Shown here one piece after another: positions 1 through 8,677 of a DNA stretch of 64,000 nt (its first letter is position 1; each line of letters starts with the position of its first letter). Below the pieces are notes generated by a model that did not search any database, was not told the DNA's origin, and saw only the letters and a program-made list of their open reading frames with translations. The position numbers were made by a program, and so were the translations under genes. Source of the stretch: Vibrio sp. qd031 (GTDB lineage: Bacteria > Pseudomonadota > Gammaproteobacteria > Enterobacterales > Vibrionaceae); the NCBI RefSeq assembly GCF_002100145.1, contig NZ_JXQD01000001.1, positions 124,001 through 188,000 on the forward strand. The letters are read 5' to 3'.

Positions 1-1965
1 TTGTTGGCTTAAGCACCACTGATGGTTAGAAGCCATGATCAGTCCGTCACAGTAGCGATAACCGGCTTGATTAAGGAGGGCGCAGACCTTTTCGGCTAAA
101 TGCAAGAAGTAACGGCGAATTGACTTTAAGTCGCTATCGTTGGGAGTTTCAAAAACGATGGCATTATCTTGATCGGAGAACAGCGTCATATCGTGACGAG
201 CGTTGCTGCCAAAGCTAATGAAAGAAAAGGGGACAGGTGGCTCGCCAATGTCTTCGATGGTTAACTCGATAAAACGACAAATAGCGGCATCATAGGTTGA
301 GCCAATAAGGTTGCGCAGGTGATGCGGCCTTGTACCCACTTCAATTTTGTATCGAATCTGATCCGCTAACTGATTGAGGGACTCCATCACCTCGCTGTGC
401 ATTTCCGCCTGCTGTATTTGATCGACAATCGTCTGGTCTGCGTTACTGCTCAATAACGAGGTTGGCGTAACGCTGGTGCCATATATTTTACGGACTATAG
501 GTCGAAAGCTCACAACATGACCCAGTTTTTCGGCAAGGAAAATCTTGGATGTGGTGAGAATGATATCTATGTGTTGTCCTTGCTTTGTTTGCAGTTGAGC
601 TTCGAACTCACCCGGCTCAGCTTGCTGCTTGAAGAGTTTTAATAAGTGTTCAACAACTTTGGTATTGTGCGGCGCTGTAGAAAACAGCTTCTCCCAAATC
701 GTGTTCGATTTGAGGTCGTCTTGTTGGTACCCCAATAACTGTCTCAGGCGCGTGTTCGAGAACAGTACCTGTCCATCCGCCTCTAATATATATCCTTCAT
801 TGGAGGACTCGACTAAGGCTCTATACCGATCTTTTGCCTCATGCAACGCAAGTTCGGCACGTTTTTTCTTCAGCTCACTCCTGCGAGATTGGTTAATAAC
901 GTAGCTCATCAACGCTATCAAACCAATCGTAATCACGACGAAGATACGTGACATGGTATTTTCTAACTTGGCAATGCCTTGCTCAACATCTTCGATATAC
1001 ACGCCAGTACCGATGATCCAATCCCACTCTTCGATGCCTTCAAGGTACGTCATTTTAGGGGCGGTTAGGGTGGGGTCGTCTTTCCATTGCCATGGATACT
1101 CAAGAAAGCCTTGTTGGCTTTCGTTCACCAATTGAACCATCCGAACAAAAACCGACGGGCCGTTATCTTGAGCGTCGTTACTATAGTGGGTAAGGTCTTG
1201 GCCGGTTAAGTCATTGCGGTTGGGGTGCATGACCATTTTGGGGTGCATGTCGGTAATAAAAAAGTAATCGCTGTTTTCTGGACCGTATCGCATGGTTTTT
1301 ATTTCAAGCGCGGCTTTAGTTTGCGCGCTTTCTTTGGCTAAAACGCCTTGCTGTTCCAGTTCGACATAGCTGTCTACGATGCTCACGGCTGCAGAGGTCA
1401 ACTCTCTAAGCATTTGCCGTTTTTGTTCAACCATGGAGTCTTCGACCAATGGCACAATCACATAAATAATCGATGTGATAAACAGAATAATCGCAGCAAT
1501 GGTAGGCAGGACAATACGGTAGCTAAAATGCTTTAGTGGATGACTGGCGCTCGGTTGTTGATGATGCAGTCCATCAAAATAGTCTGCAAGTTCTCGTTCA
1601 TCGAGTACTTCTTCTATGGAGTCGCTATGAGTTCTATCGTGATACTTGGCAGTAAACGTGCCATTTTCAAAATCCGCTCTACCAGGTAAGTAGCCTTCGT
1701 AGTCATCTTTTATGTGGGTTTCGAAAACATCTTTTATTTGTTGTTGAGTGTAGCGCCCACCAAATTCGCGATACGCTTCGCCTAGTGCTTCTTTGCAGTG
1801 ACGAAAACGGCGGTGGTCAAATGGGTCGTAGTCCAGTTGTTTAGCCATGTGCTGGGCATGATCTTTACCATCATGATCAAAAAAACCGTCAATCCATTTA
1901 TGGATATCTTCTCCCCGGACGCCAAACAATGCTTCTGTGCGCGCAGCGTGTTCTGATATTTTCAT
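1..1965 (-). CDS. Membrane sensor fused to a DUF294/GlnD-like nucleotidyltransferase (partial, 3' end outside window)
   Basis: Reading the minus strand from the ATG at 1965 gives 655 residues without a stop up to the window edge. Residues 1-130 are soluble and rich in His, Asp and Arg, faintly like the DUF6915 type. A transmembrane helix (about 148-173), an extracytoplasmic sCache_2-like domain (about 178-335, with YFFITDMHPKMVMHP at 234-248) and a second helix (about 340-357) follow. Next come a PAS domain (about 380-490) and a nucleotidyltransferase core with FGSNARHDMTLFSDQD at 585-600, whose GS and D-x-D are the usual metal/nucleotide residues. The tail MASNHQWCLSQ matches the DUF294 family. 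DUF294 proteins normally carry cNMP-binding and CBS domains, so a Cache/PAS front end is unusual. The substrate is unknown. Confidence 0.8.
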   Translation of the reverse strand, partial: MKISEHAARTEALFGVRGEDIHKWIDGFFDHDGKDHAQHMAKQLDYDPFDHRRFRHCKEALGEAYREFGGRYTQQQIKDVFETHIKDDYEGYLPGRADFENGTFTAKYHDRTHSDSIEEVLDERELADYFDGLHHQQPSASHPLKHFSYRIVLPTIAAIILFITSIIYVIVPLVEDSMVEQKRQMLRELTSAAVSIVDSYVELEQQGVLAKESAQTKAALEIKTMRYGPENSDYFFITDMHPKMVMHPNRNDLTGQDLTHYSNDAQDNGPSVFVRMVQLVNESQQGFLEYPWQWKDDPTLTAPKMTYLEGIEEWDWIIGTGVYIEDVEQGIAKLENTMSRIFVVITIGLIALMSYVINQSRRSELKKKRAELALHEAKDRYRALVESSNEGYILEADGQVLFSNTRLRQLLGYQQDDLKSNTIWEKLFSTAPHNTKVVEHLLKLFKQQAEPGEFEAQLQTKQGQHIDIILTTSKIFLAEKLGHVVSFRPIVRKIYGTSVTPTSLLSSNADQTIVDQIQQAEMHSEVMESLNQLADQIRYKIEVGTRPHHLRNLIGSTYDAAICRFIELTIEDIGEPPVPFSFISFGSNARHDMTLFSDQDNAIVFETPNDSDLKSIRRYFLHLAEKVCALLNQAGYRYCDGLIMASNHQWCLSQQ

Positions 1966-2339
1966 CGTGCAGCTATATCTCGCTCAGTTTGACGATTAAC
2001 TAACACACAAAAAGTGTGCGCCAAGTAGCAACTCTGTTTATTAATACTACAATACACCCGTACTTCATCCCCTAAAATAATCTAAGTCAATTTCTGTTAC
2101 AAAATGTTTCTTTAGACTGCCTCTAGTGCGATTGACGCACGTTCAGTGACCGAAAATGGTTGGTCACCGTATTCATTAATAAGCTAGCACACTGTCTGTC
2201 TCCTCTTTATTTAAATAAAAATGGAGATGCAAGGTAGCGTCTGGGATGTCGTCTCGTATCAGCTGAAGGTTGGTATACCGAGCGCAAGTGAGACTGAGCA
2301 GTGAACGCTTTGCTTTGAAGCCTAATAAGGAAATGTTAC
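1966..2339. other. 374-bp intergenic region between divergent genes
   Basis: It must hold the promoters of the sensor gene (leftward) and the DUF3360 transporter (rightward). No gene is visible. The last ~110 bases can fold (see separate entry at 2229-2313). The stretch 2020-2110 is AT-rich and could hold promoters, but no convincing -35/-10 pair was chosen. Confidence 0.5.
2229..2313 (+). promoter_or_regulatory. Possible structured 5' leader of the DUF3360 gene
   Basis: GCAA-ggt-AGCGT (2229-2240) can pair with ACGCT-TTGC (2305-2313) as a basal stem with a 3-nt bulge. Inside it GTCTC (2251-2255) pairs with GAGAC (2290-2294), and GGTATACC (2272-2279) is self-complementary. The structure ends about 15 nt before the AAGG of the ribosome-binding site. 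I recognise no known riboswitch class. The pairing was found by eye and could be chance. Confidence 0.3.
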
Positions 2340-3800
2340 ATGTCTAAATCTGGAAAGACATTTTATAGAGATATGCGCAAGAAAGCGCAAGATTTTGAAA
2401 GCAGGGAAGAATTTTTAAACCATGACCTAAAAATTATGAGCTTTAAGCGTTGGGGTATTCATTTACCTTCACGTGATTATAGTGTGGAGATTGAAGATTG
2501 GGTGCCAGCTTTGGCGGCAACAATTGGTAAAGTGGTCATGGTAACGGCAATGGTGGCGGCGTTTGCTGCTCAGTTTGGTTTATCGCCAGAATTTGTGGCT
2601 GAAAACGTCCGTTATGAACTCCTAATTGCAGGCGCGCTGTTTGTAATATTGTTCTCGGCCATCTTAAACCCTAATGCCAACTTAGCGGGTACGCATGGCC
2701 CGATGATTCCATTGATCCCTCTGATTGCGGCAGCAGGAGGACACCCACTCGCACTGGGCATCATGGTGTGTGTGTTTGGCCTTATCCTTGCCTATACCAA
2801 AGGGGGATCAAAGTTAATGACCCTTACTGGTGTAGGGGTACGGGGGGGCTTACTGATCTATTTGGGAGCAGTGGGTCTTATTGGGCAAATCAACAAAACA
2901 GAGGCATGGGCGAGCAGCACGGATCAAGGTTACATTTCGTTTGCGGTCATTGGCGTAACGGTAATGGTGTATGCCTATCTAGCCAAGATCAATAAGCGTT
3001 GGCTGGCGATCCCACTGTGTTCTGCATTAGCTGGAATTGTTGCCTATGTGTTGGGCGCGGATTTTTCGTTTAGTACAGCGCCAGGTTTACCGCATTTTAG
3101 TCCATTTTACTGGTGGGGTGAGGATACCGGTTGGAAACTTGGTTGGCCGACTCTAGAGCACTTTGTTGCTGTGGTTCCATTTGCGTTATTGGCTGTTGCA
3201 ATGTGGTCTCCAGACTATTTAGGGCACCGCGTATTCCAAGAGTTGAACTATCCAAAAGAAGCCAAAGGCGTACTGATGGATGTGGATGACACTATGATGG
3301 GGGCGTCAATTCGACAAGGTGTGGGCTCGTTCCTTGGTGGCGGTAACTTAGCGTCATCGTGGGGAACCTATATGATCCCAGCCGCCATCGCTAAGCGCCC
3401 TATACCAGGTGGTGCATTGCTGACCGGTCTTATGTGTATTATGGCGTCGGTATTAGGTTACCCAATGGATCTTGCCATGTGGGAGCCAGTATTACGCGTT
3501 GCTTTGATTGTGGGTGTGTTCTTGCCGCTACTTGAAGCGGGAATGCAAATGATCCACAAACATAAAGATTCACTGAGTGCGGGTATCTGTATTTTTGCTT
3601 GTGCGTTCGTAAACCCAGTATTTGGTTGGGCAACAACTATGTTGCTCGATAACATGGGTTTGATAGGCGACCATGAGCGTGCCAAAACGCTTTCAGCTCA
3701 GGATAAGTACTTAATCCCAGGCATTGCATTTGTTATTTGCGTCGGGTCGCTAGCACTGGTTGGCCAACTTCCTGGTATTCCAGCTATTATCGGAAACTAA
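2340..3800 (+). CDS. DUF3360 family putative membrane transporter
   Basis: This 486-residue inner-membrane protein matches the DUF3360 family common in Vibrio. Telltale segments are FKRWGIHLPSRDY and IEDWVPALAATIGK near the N-terminus, then NLAGTHGPMIPLIPLIAAAGGHPLA. About ten to twelve hydrophobic helices follow an N-terminal cytoplasmic stretch of some 60 residues. The GTHGPMIPLIP segment resembles the substrate-binding half-helices of SulP and xanthine/uracil permeases, so an anion or nucleobase substrate is a reasonable inference, but none has been shown. AAGG lies 9-10 bases before the ATG. The gene is monocistronic and ends in a strong terminator. Confidence 0.85.
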   Translation: MSKSGKTFYRDMRKKAQDFESREEFLNHDLKIMSFKRWGIHLPSRDYSVEIEDWVPALAATIGKVVMVTAMVAAFAAQFGLSPEFVAENVRYELLIAGALFVILFSAILNPNANLAGTHGPMIPLIPLIAAAGGHPLALGIMVCVFGLILAYTKGGSKLMTLTGVGVRGGLLIYLGAVGLIGQINKTEAWASSTDQGYISFAVIGVTVMVYAYLAKINKRWLAIPLCSALAGIVAYVLGADFSFSTAPGLPHFSPFYWWGEDTGWKLGWPTLEHFVAVVPFALLAVAMWSPDYLGHRVFQELNYPKEAKGVLMDVDDTMMGASIRQGVGSFLGGGNLASSWGTYMIPAAIAKRPIPGGALLTGLMCIMASVLGYPMDLAMWEPVLRVALIVGVFLPLLEAGMQMIHKHKDSLSAGICIFACAFVNPVFGWATTMLLDNMGLIGDHERAKTLSAQDKYLIPGIAFVICVGSLALVGQLPGIPAIIGN

Positions 3801-3814
3801 ACAAGATAGATCGC

Positions 3815-3847
3815 AAAAAGCACCGATAGTGTTCGGTGCTTTTTTTT
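3815..3847 (+). terminator. Rho-independent terminator, bidirectional
   Basis: A 12-bp stem (AAAAAGCACCGA at 3815-3826, TCGGTGCTTTTT at 3833-3844) with a 6-nt loop is followed by more T residues. The opposite strand also ends in a T tract, so it can serve both the DUF3360 gene and the convergent small gene at 3905-4201. Confidence 0.9.
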
Positions 3848-3904
3848 GTCCCAACGTTGGGGACGAGAATGGCAGCTGTCACACTGCCAGTTCAAACGAA
3901 CGCT

Positions 3905-4201
3905 TTACTTAAGTGCTTTCCTGTAACACCACAGAGTAGCGACAAGCGCTGGAATACAGATTGCACCTGCCTTAGCGTAAGCTAAAGGAAGTATACGTTG
4001 CAGCTCTATGACGACGAACTCGCCCATAGTACTTTGAGCGGCAGCGTCTTTGATTGCATTAGAAACAGCCATATAGTCGAGCGTGATCTGAATGGCTGGC
4101 CACAAATAGCCTAGAATACCGATGATAGTAAGTAGTGCGAAGCTAAAAAAGCCGATTACGAAGGGATTGGTGGTTGGGTGTGCTTTGGTAATTTGGTTCA
4201 T
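3905..4201 (-). CDS. Small two-helix membrane protein, unknown function
   Basis: The product is 98 residues with two hydrophobic segments, at about 13-38 and 72-93, and a short region between them (VSNAIKDAAAQSTMGEFVVIEL). The C-terminus is basic (CYRKALK). Start is the ATG at 4201, with AGG in a purine-rich stretch about 9 bases upstream. It stands alone and converges on the DUF3360 gene. I do not recognise a family; the hydrophobic pattern and ribosome site are the only support. Confidence 0.6.
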   Translation of the reverse strand: MNQITKAHPTTNPFVIGFFSFALLTIIGILGYLWPAIQITLDYMAVSNAIKDAAAQSTMGEFVVIELQRILPLAYAKAGAICIPALVATLWCYRKALK

Positions 4202-4567
4202 AGTACCTGTCCTTGGTTGGCGTTATTTATGTTTTTTACCGTCCGAGTTGTCCCTCAACTCTTTCTAACGAACTCATGCGCTGTATCTCTCAACGTTAAC
4301 AAGTCTTGTACTGACATGGTCAAGCTGTTCAGTCGAAGATCTCTGCTGATTGCATGCCTTACATTGTACGGTAATGGAAAGACTCGCCCTACAGAAATTC
4401 TATTGAATCATGTGATCTCGATGGTTGATTTAGAACATTTGAGTCTTTTTGATATTGCGTTGATAAAAATAGTGGTTATTAATCCTGCAATCGATTGGGT
4501 GTGCGATGTTTAGCGTCAAATGTGCAGCAATGAAATTGCCTCTTGCGCATAGAGTTAACGTGTCACT
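4202..4567. other. 366-bp intergenic region
   Basis: It lies between two divergently read small genes and should hold both promoters. An open frame of 111 codons on the plus strand (4178-4513) overlaps the small membrane gene but has no family resemblance and was left out. Confidence 0.5.
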
Positions 4568-4909
4568 ATGCATATTAGTCATAAAGTTATTGTCTTTTTA
4601 TCATTTGTATCTGCTGGTTGCTATTCTTATACTTCGCGCCCTCAGTTTGCTACCGCTTTTGTTATGCACTTAATTTCTACAATGTTGACACAATCACCAC
4701 TTTGGCTTTTTAAATCACAGGCAATGAGCGCGCAAGTAGCTCGTTGGTTGGTGGTTTTAAGTGTAAGCCTATTTTCAGTCCATCATTGTCAACCGTTATT
4801 AGATTTATTTGCAGAGCAAGCAATGGCTGCGGGCTGTCATCAACATGAAGACATAAACTCTCACTCGCCTATGGATATGCACATGGGCAAACATATTCAC
4901 TATCACTAG
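4568..4909 (+). CDS. Small exported or membrane protein with His-rich C-terminus
   Basis: The 113-residue product has hydrophobic segments at about 5-25, 28-50 and 58-75. It ends in a His- and Met-rich tail, HQHEDINSHSPMDMHMGKHIHYH in two blocks with nine His and three Met. Such tails often bind transition metals (Cu, Ni, Zn, Co), but this is only inferred. Its stop lies 7 bases before the MFS gene, so the two are probably co-transcribed. No family was recognised and the start is uncertain because no clear ribosome site is seen. Confidence 0.55.
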   Translation: MHISHKVIVFLSFVSAGCYSYTSRPQFATAFVMHLISTMLTQSPLWLFKSQAMSAQVARWLVVLSVSLFSVHHCQPLLDLFAEQAMAAGCHQHEDINSHSPMDMHMGKHIHYH

Positions 4910-4916
4910 GATCATT

Positions 4917-6131
4917 ATGAGCATTTTTAGATTTCCACCAATGGTATGGATTGGCATTGGTATACTTATTGTGAGCTTAGGCGTCAGGCAGTCATTTGGT
5001 ATATTCATGCTGCCTATTTCGGATCATTTTGGCAGCGGTCGAGAATTTTTTAGTTTTGCTATCGCGCTACAGAACCTACTGTTCGGTGTTTTCCAGCCAA
5101 TGGTTGGTATGGCCGCCGATAGGTTTGGAGCAAAGCGCATTGTTATTTTGGGCGCGATAGCGTACGCAACAGGTTTGTATATCACCTCGATTACCACGTC
5201 GGCAGCGGTTGTTTATGTATCGCTTGGCGCGCTAGTGGGTTTAGGGTTAAGTGCCACCAGTTACGTAATTATTTTGGGCGTTGTGGCAAAAGTGGTTCCA
5301 GCACAACACGCTGCAAAAGCGTTTGGCCTTACTACTGCTGCTGGGTCATTTGGTATGTTTGCAATGATCCCTGGCGCACAAGCGTTGCTGAGCGAGTTTG
5401 GCTGGCAGGGCGCAATGCAAGTATTTGCGATGCTTTGCACGGTGATGGTAGCGTTTGCTTTTTTTATCAAAAGCTCATCGGCTCGCCGTGAAGTAAGTGG
5501 AGTAAACTCTGCAAGCACAGTAAGCTTAAAGCAAGCGTTGCAGGAAGCATTTCGTCACAAAGGTTACTGGTTAATTCACTTAGGCTTTTTTGTGTGTGGC
5601 TTCCACGTAATGTTTATTGCAACGCATCTTCCTAGCTATTTGGCAGACAAAGACCTGCCTGCATCGAGTGCTGCGCTAGCGCTTGCCTATGTGGGGATAT
5701 TTAACATATTTGGCAGCTATTTTTGGGGCATGATGGCGGATCGATTTAACAAACGTCACGTTATGTTTGTACTGTATCTTTTGCGAGCAGCGATTATTGC
5801 CGGATTTGTGACGTTACCTATCACTCAATTTAGCGCTGCGATATTTGGTGGGGCTATCGGTTTTGTTTGGTTAGGCACCGTCCCGCTAACCTCTGGTCTG
5901 GTAAGGCAAATATTTGGGGCGCAGTATCTATCTACGCTGTATGGGCTGGTGTTTTTTACTCACCAAGTGGGCAGCTTTTTAGGGGCATGGGCTGGGGGAT
6001 TGATCTATGACTACTATGGTTCCTACCAACCGATATGGTGGTCAACAGTCGCTCTGGCACTTATTGCCGCAGTAGTGCATTTGCCGATTAACGATAAGCC
6101 TTTACCTAGGCTGGCTGGCAGTCTTTCCTAA
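4917..6131 (+). CDS. MFS transporter, oxalate/formate- or monocarboxylate-antiporter-like
   Basis: This 404-residue inner-membrane protein has twelve predicted helices. The loop between helices 2 and 3 carries the MFS motif MAADRFGAKRIV, and the second half repeats it as MMADRFNKRHVM. The opening VSLGVRQSFGIFMLPI is typical of the monocarboxylate/oxalate-formate branch. AGGA sits about 7 bases before the ATG. It follows the His-tailed small protein after 7 bases, so the pair may act together. Substrate is unknown; a monocarboxylate or a drug are alternatives. Confidence 0.85.
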   Translation: MSIFRFPPMVWIGIGILIVSLGVRQSFGIFMLPISDHFGSGREFFSFAIALQNLLFGVFQPMVGMAADRFGAKRIVILGAIAYATGLYITSITTSAAVVYVSLGALVGLGLSATSYVIILGVVAKVVPAQHAAKAFGLTTAAGSFGMFAMIPGAQALLSEFGWQGAMQVFAMLCTVMVAFAFFIKSSSARREVSGVNSASTVSLKQALQEAFRHKGYWLIHLGFFVCGFHVMFIATHLPSYLADKDLPASSAALALAYVGIFNIFGSYFWGMMADRFNKRHVMFVLYLLRAAIIAGFVTLPITQFSAAIFGGAIGFVWLGTVPLTSGLVRQIFGAQYLSTLYGLVFFTHQVGSFLGAWAGGLIYDYYGSYQPIWWSTVALALIAAVVHLPINDKPLPRLAGSLS

Positions 6132-6165
6132 CCAATATGCAGTACACGCTTTTCTCCAGAACGCC

Positions 6166-6309
6166 TCACTTACAAATGTCGTCAAGTTGGGTTAAAAGAA
6201 GGTGGGCGAGGGAAGATAAAAGATATTCGCCAACGATTTGTCCATTTGGGTCATTGAGCTGTTGGAAATAATCAATGTCCATACGCGCAAAGTGAAGGGG
6301 GAAGATTAC
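6166..6309 (-). pseudogene. Remnant of a GGDEF (diguanylate cyclase) domain
   Basis: Read on the minus strand to the stop at 6168-6166, this spells FPLHFARMDIDYFQQLNDPN followed by GQIVGEYLLSSLAHLL. It aligns with the GGDEF core pattern (llxxDIDxFKxxNDxxGHxxGDxxLxxxAxxL). The metal-binding DID is kept, but the frame is closed upstream by TAG and the GGDEF signature itself is missing. Only about 45 codons survive between the MFS gene and gltS. This is a decayed fragment, not a working gene. Confidence 0.7.
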
Positions 6310-6336
6310 CCTCTAAGACATCGAAAATTGGGGAAT

Positions 6337-7566
6337 CTATAGAAGCCCCATGAAAAATGGAATGATGAATGCATTTGCTAAGTCGATAAAGAATGCACAC
6401 ACCAAAGGAACTACTATGAAAGCCTGTGCCGAGTAGCCGTACGTGTGGCTTACCGCTGACATATTTGCCATCGCTGTTGGTGTAGAGCCAAGAGATATTC
6501 CGCCAAAACCGGCACTAGTTAATGCCGCATCATAGGTTTTGCCCATCGCGGGGAATACAATGAAAATGTTAACTAATACTGCTAGCATCAATTGCATGGC
6601 CAAAATGGCAAAAATAGGTCCGGCGAGATCGACCAACGTCCAAAGCTGCATACTCATAAGAGACATGGCTAAGAATGTACCCAACGAAATGTCTGCGAGT
6701 AGATCAATGGCGGCGGTACGAGTAGGCCATTTAGTACCAGTAATGCGTGGGTAGGTGTTGGGAACTAAGTTGGTTAAAATGATACCAGCAAATAAACAGC
6801 TAACAAAAAGAGGCAACTGCAAACCCGCTTGACTGACTAACTCATTGAGTATGGTACCGATAACAACACAGATATGAATCGCTAGTACGGCATCCAAAAA
6901 GTCGAACGAGTTCATTTTTGGTGTTTGCTCTGCGTCCACGTTGTCTTGTGGGAATTGCTCTGCGTCTGTTTTCTCGGCGGCAAGTCCGTGCTTCTTAATT
7001 AAGAGTTTGGCAATCGGGCCACCCATTAAACTGGCCAGAATAAAACCAAATGTTGCACTGGCGATGCCAATTTCCATTGCGCTTTCTAAACCAAACTCTT
7101 CACCAACGCGGGGGGCCCAAGCAATAGCGGTACCGTGTCCACCTATGAGTGAAATAGAGCCACTTAATAGCCCGAACACAGGCTCGAGACCGAACATGGT
7201 CGCAATCGAAATACCCACTACGTTTTGTGCCAGCATAAAGCCGATGGTGATGACCAATAAAATGATCAGTGGCTTTCCACCTTTTACAAGGTCTTTTAGG
7301 CTGGCGTTAATACCAATAGTGGTAAAAAATTACACCAGTAAAACATCCCGAGCGGTCATGTCAAAAGAGACTTCAATAGACGTGGTCCAGTACAAAACTG
7401 CAAATGCAATGGACACCAATAACCCTCCAGAAACCGGTTCTGGAATACTGAGTTCTTTCAGAACTCCCACCACTTGATTTAGCCTACGCCCGATAAAAAG
7501 CACCATTATCCCTATGGTAATGGCAAAAAAAGAGCCAAGTTGAAGGACGTTATTTTCAAATTCCAT
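6337..7566 (-). pseudogene. gltS: Sodium/glutamate symporter GltS, interrupted by an in-frame stop
   Basis: The frame from the ATG at 7566 to the stop at 6337 would give about 408 residues, the usual GltS length (401 in E. coli). GltS motifs are clear: IPEPVSGGLL, FDMTARDVLLV, SGSISLIGGHGTAIAW and the repeated-half motif FGGISLGSTPTAMANM. Codon 79 (7332-7330) is TAA, where homologues have an aromatic or small residue before FFTTIGINA. Reading frame is unchanged on both sides, so this is a nonsense change, not a frameshift. The downstream open frame could restart at a TTG (7257), but that would lose the first helices. The gene is either inactive, read through, or affected by a sequencing error. 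Confidence 0.85.
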
Positions 7567-7693
7567 TTACCATTCCTAAAAGTCTGATTGTTTAACGTGA
7601 AGTGCAAAAAGCGAAATAAGGCTATGCATTTCAATGAGTATAGTGCAACGATTTAACTTGCTGAATCGTTTGTTACCATCATGAAAACAAGCA

Positions 7694-7726
7694 ACAAAAA
7701 AGCCAAGGGGTCTAGACACCTTGGCT
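7694..7726 (-). terminator. Rho-independent terminator of the CBM48 gene
   Basis: On the minus strand AGCCAAGG and CCTTGGCT pair around a 10-nt loop and are followed by TTTTTTG (plus-strand A tract at 7695-7701). It lies about 105 bases past the stop of the gene at 7832-8137. Confidence 0.8.
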
Positions 7727-7831
7727 GCAGTATTTACGAGCGATCAAACCAGAATGGGGAGACTGATGAAAAGGTTTACTCGTTAATGAGTATTGCTCGA
7801 TTGCGCATCATCGCTTGTATGAAGCGATACG

Positions 7832-8137
7832 CTAGGCGTTTGCGACCGTATCGATAACACTGTTTTCAGAACCAAACTCATTCCAGACATAGCTGTCGGC
7901 TTGGCCGTCATTTTCCCACTGTTCTTCGTTGATTAGGTAGCGGAACTGAACTTGGCTGTTCTTCGGCACTCGAATTTTAGTTGTAAACACTTTTTGTCTG
8001 TTAAGTTTCATTGGAGTAGGTTGCCAGTCGTTAAACTCGCCGCATACCGCGATGCTAGAAATGTCAGACTCACCTTTTGGCCATTGAAAGGTGACTTCAA
8101 CTTCGTCTTTCGTCTTAAAAAACTTCTTAGTAAACAT
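7832..8137 (-). CDS. Stand-alone CBM48 / isoamylase N-terminal-like (glycogen-binding) protein
   Basis: The 101-residue protein is a single early-set domain. The pattern VTFQWPKGESDISSIAVCGEFNDWQPTPMKLNR, given here as VTFQWP, VCGEFNDW and PTPMKL, with QVQFRYLINEEQWENDGQAD, is that of CBM48 and AMPK-beta glycogen-binding domains. The conserved FNDW and F-R-Y-L-I are present. No catalytic domain is attached, which is uncommon but known as 'isoamylase early set domain' proteins. It has no signal peptide and so is cytoplasmic. A role in glycogen binding or sensing is inferred. It is monocistronic. Confidence 0.8.
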   Translation of the reverse strand: MFTKKFFKTKDEVEVTFQWPKGESDISSIAVCGEFNDWQPTPMKLNRQKVFTTKIRVPKNSQVQFRYLINEEQWENDGQADSYVWNEFGSENSVIDTVANA

Positions 8138-8621
8138 TGTCTATCCTCAGAGTCGTCGTAAGTTAAATCGTTTTAATTAGTAGAACCTAGCAAAATAAAT
8201 ACCACATAAACTAGGGCATTTTCATCTGTTATGGTAAAGAATTACAGTTTTCACGCTCATTTATCGTGCAACCAGGCGGGTTTTTGAGCGTAATTGGTGC
8301 ACGTTACAACTGATATTTTGCATTTGCATGACATATCAGGAGCGCAGTATCTTAATTGGATGTCTTTGTTAACTCAGTGAGCCTACGTGCAATAGACGGG
8401 GAATACCAACCAAAGCAATTGCCAGATCATTCTTGCTCGTTAAAATCACTGATAACGGAGTTAAAGATTTTGTAGGTAGAACAACTGCCTATGGCAATCT
8501 TTGCGTTGTTCTCAGCGATTTTTCTATTGCAATTTTCTGACCAGCTAATTACTTCGATTGGTATAAACACGACTTTGTTGGGAAAGCTAGAGATGTACAC
8601 TGAACTCATTCAGTGATTCAT
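8138..8621. other. Gene-poor stretch of about 480 bp
   Basis: It carries the leftward promoter of the CBM48 gene near 8138-8260. A 60-codon frame on the minus strand (8427-8609) has no ribosome-binding site and no recognisable family and was not called. Nothing else is evident. Confidence 0.4.
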
Positions 8622-8651
8622 AAAAAAAGCCTTTCAATTGAAAGGCTTTTT
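8622..8651 (-). terminator. Bidirectional terminator after the chemoreceptor gene
   Basis: AAAAAGCCTTTC and GAAAGGCTTTTT form a perfect 12-bp stem with loop AATT. T tracts exist on both strands. It sits 27 bases past the chemoreceptor stop. Confidence 0.9.
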
Positions 8652-8677
8652 AGGAAATTCACTAATTGGTCGCTTAG

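Noticed and set aside
4178..4513. 111-codon frame on the plus strand
   Set aside because: It overlaps the small membrane gene in antisense, has no ribosome site and no recognisable family.
6337..7566. Frameshift in gltS
   Set aside because: The upstream and downstream parts are in the same frame, so the break is a nonsense codon and not a frameshift.
8427..8609. 60-codon frame on the minus strand
   Set aside because: No ribosome-binding site, no family resemblance, and low-information sequence in a gene-poor stretch.
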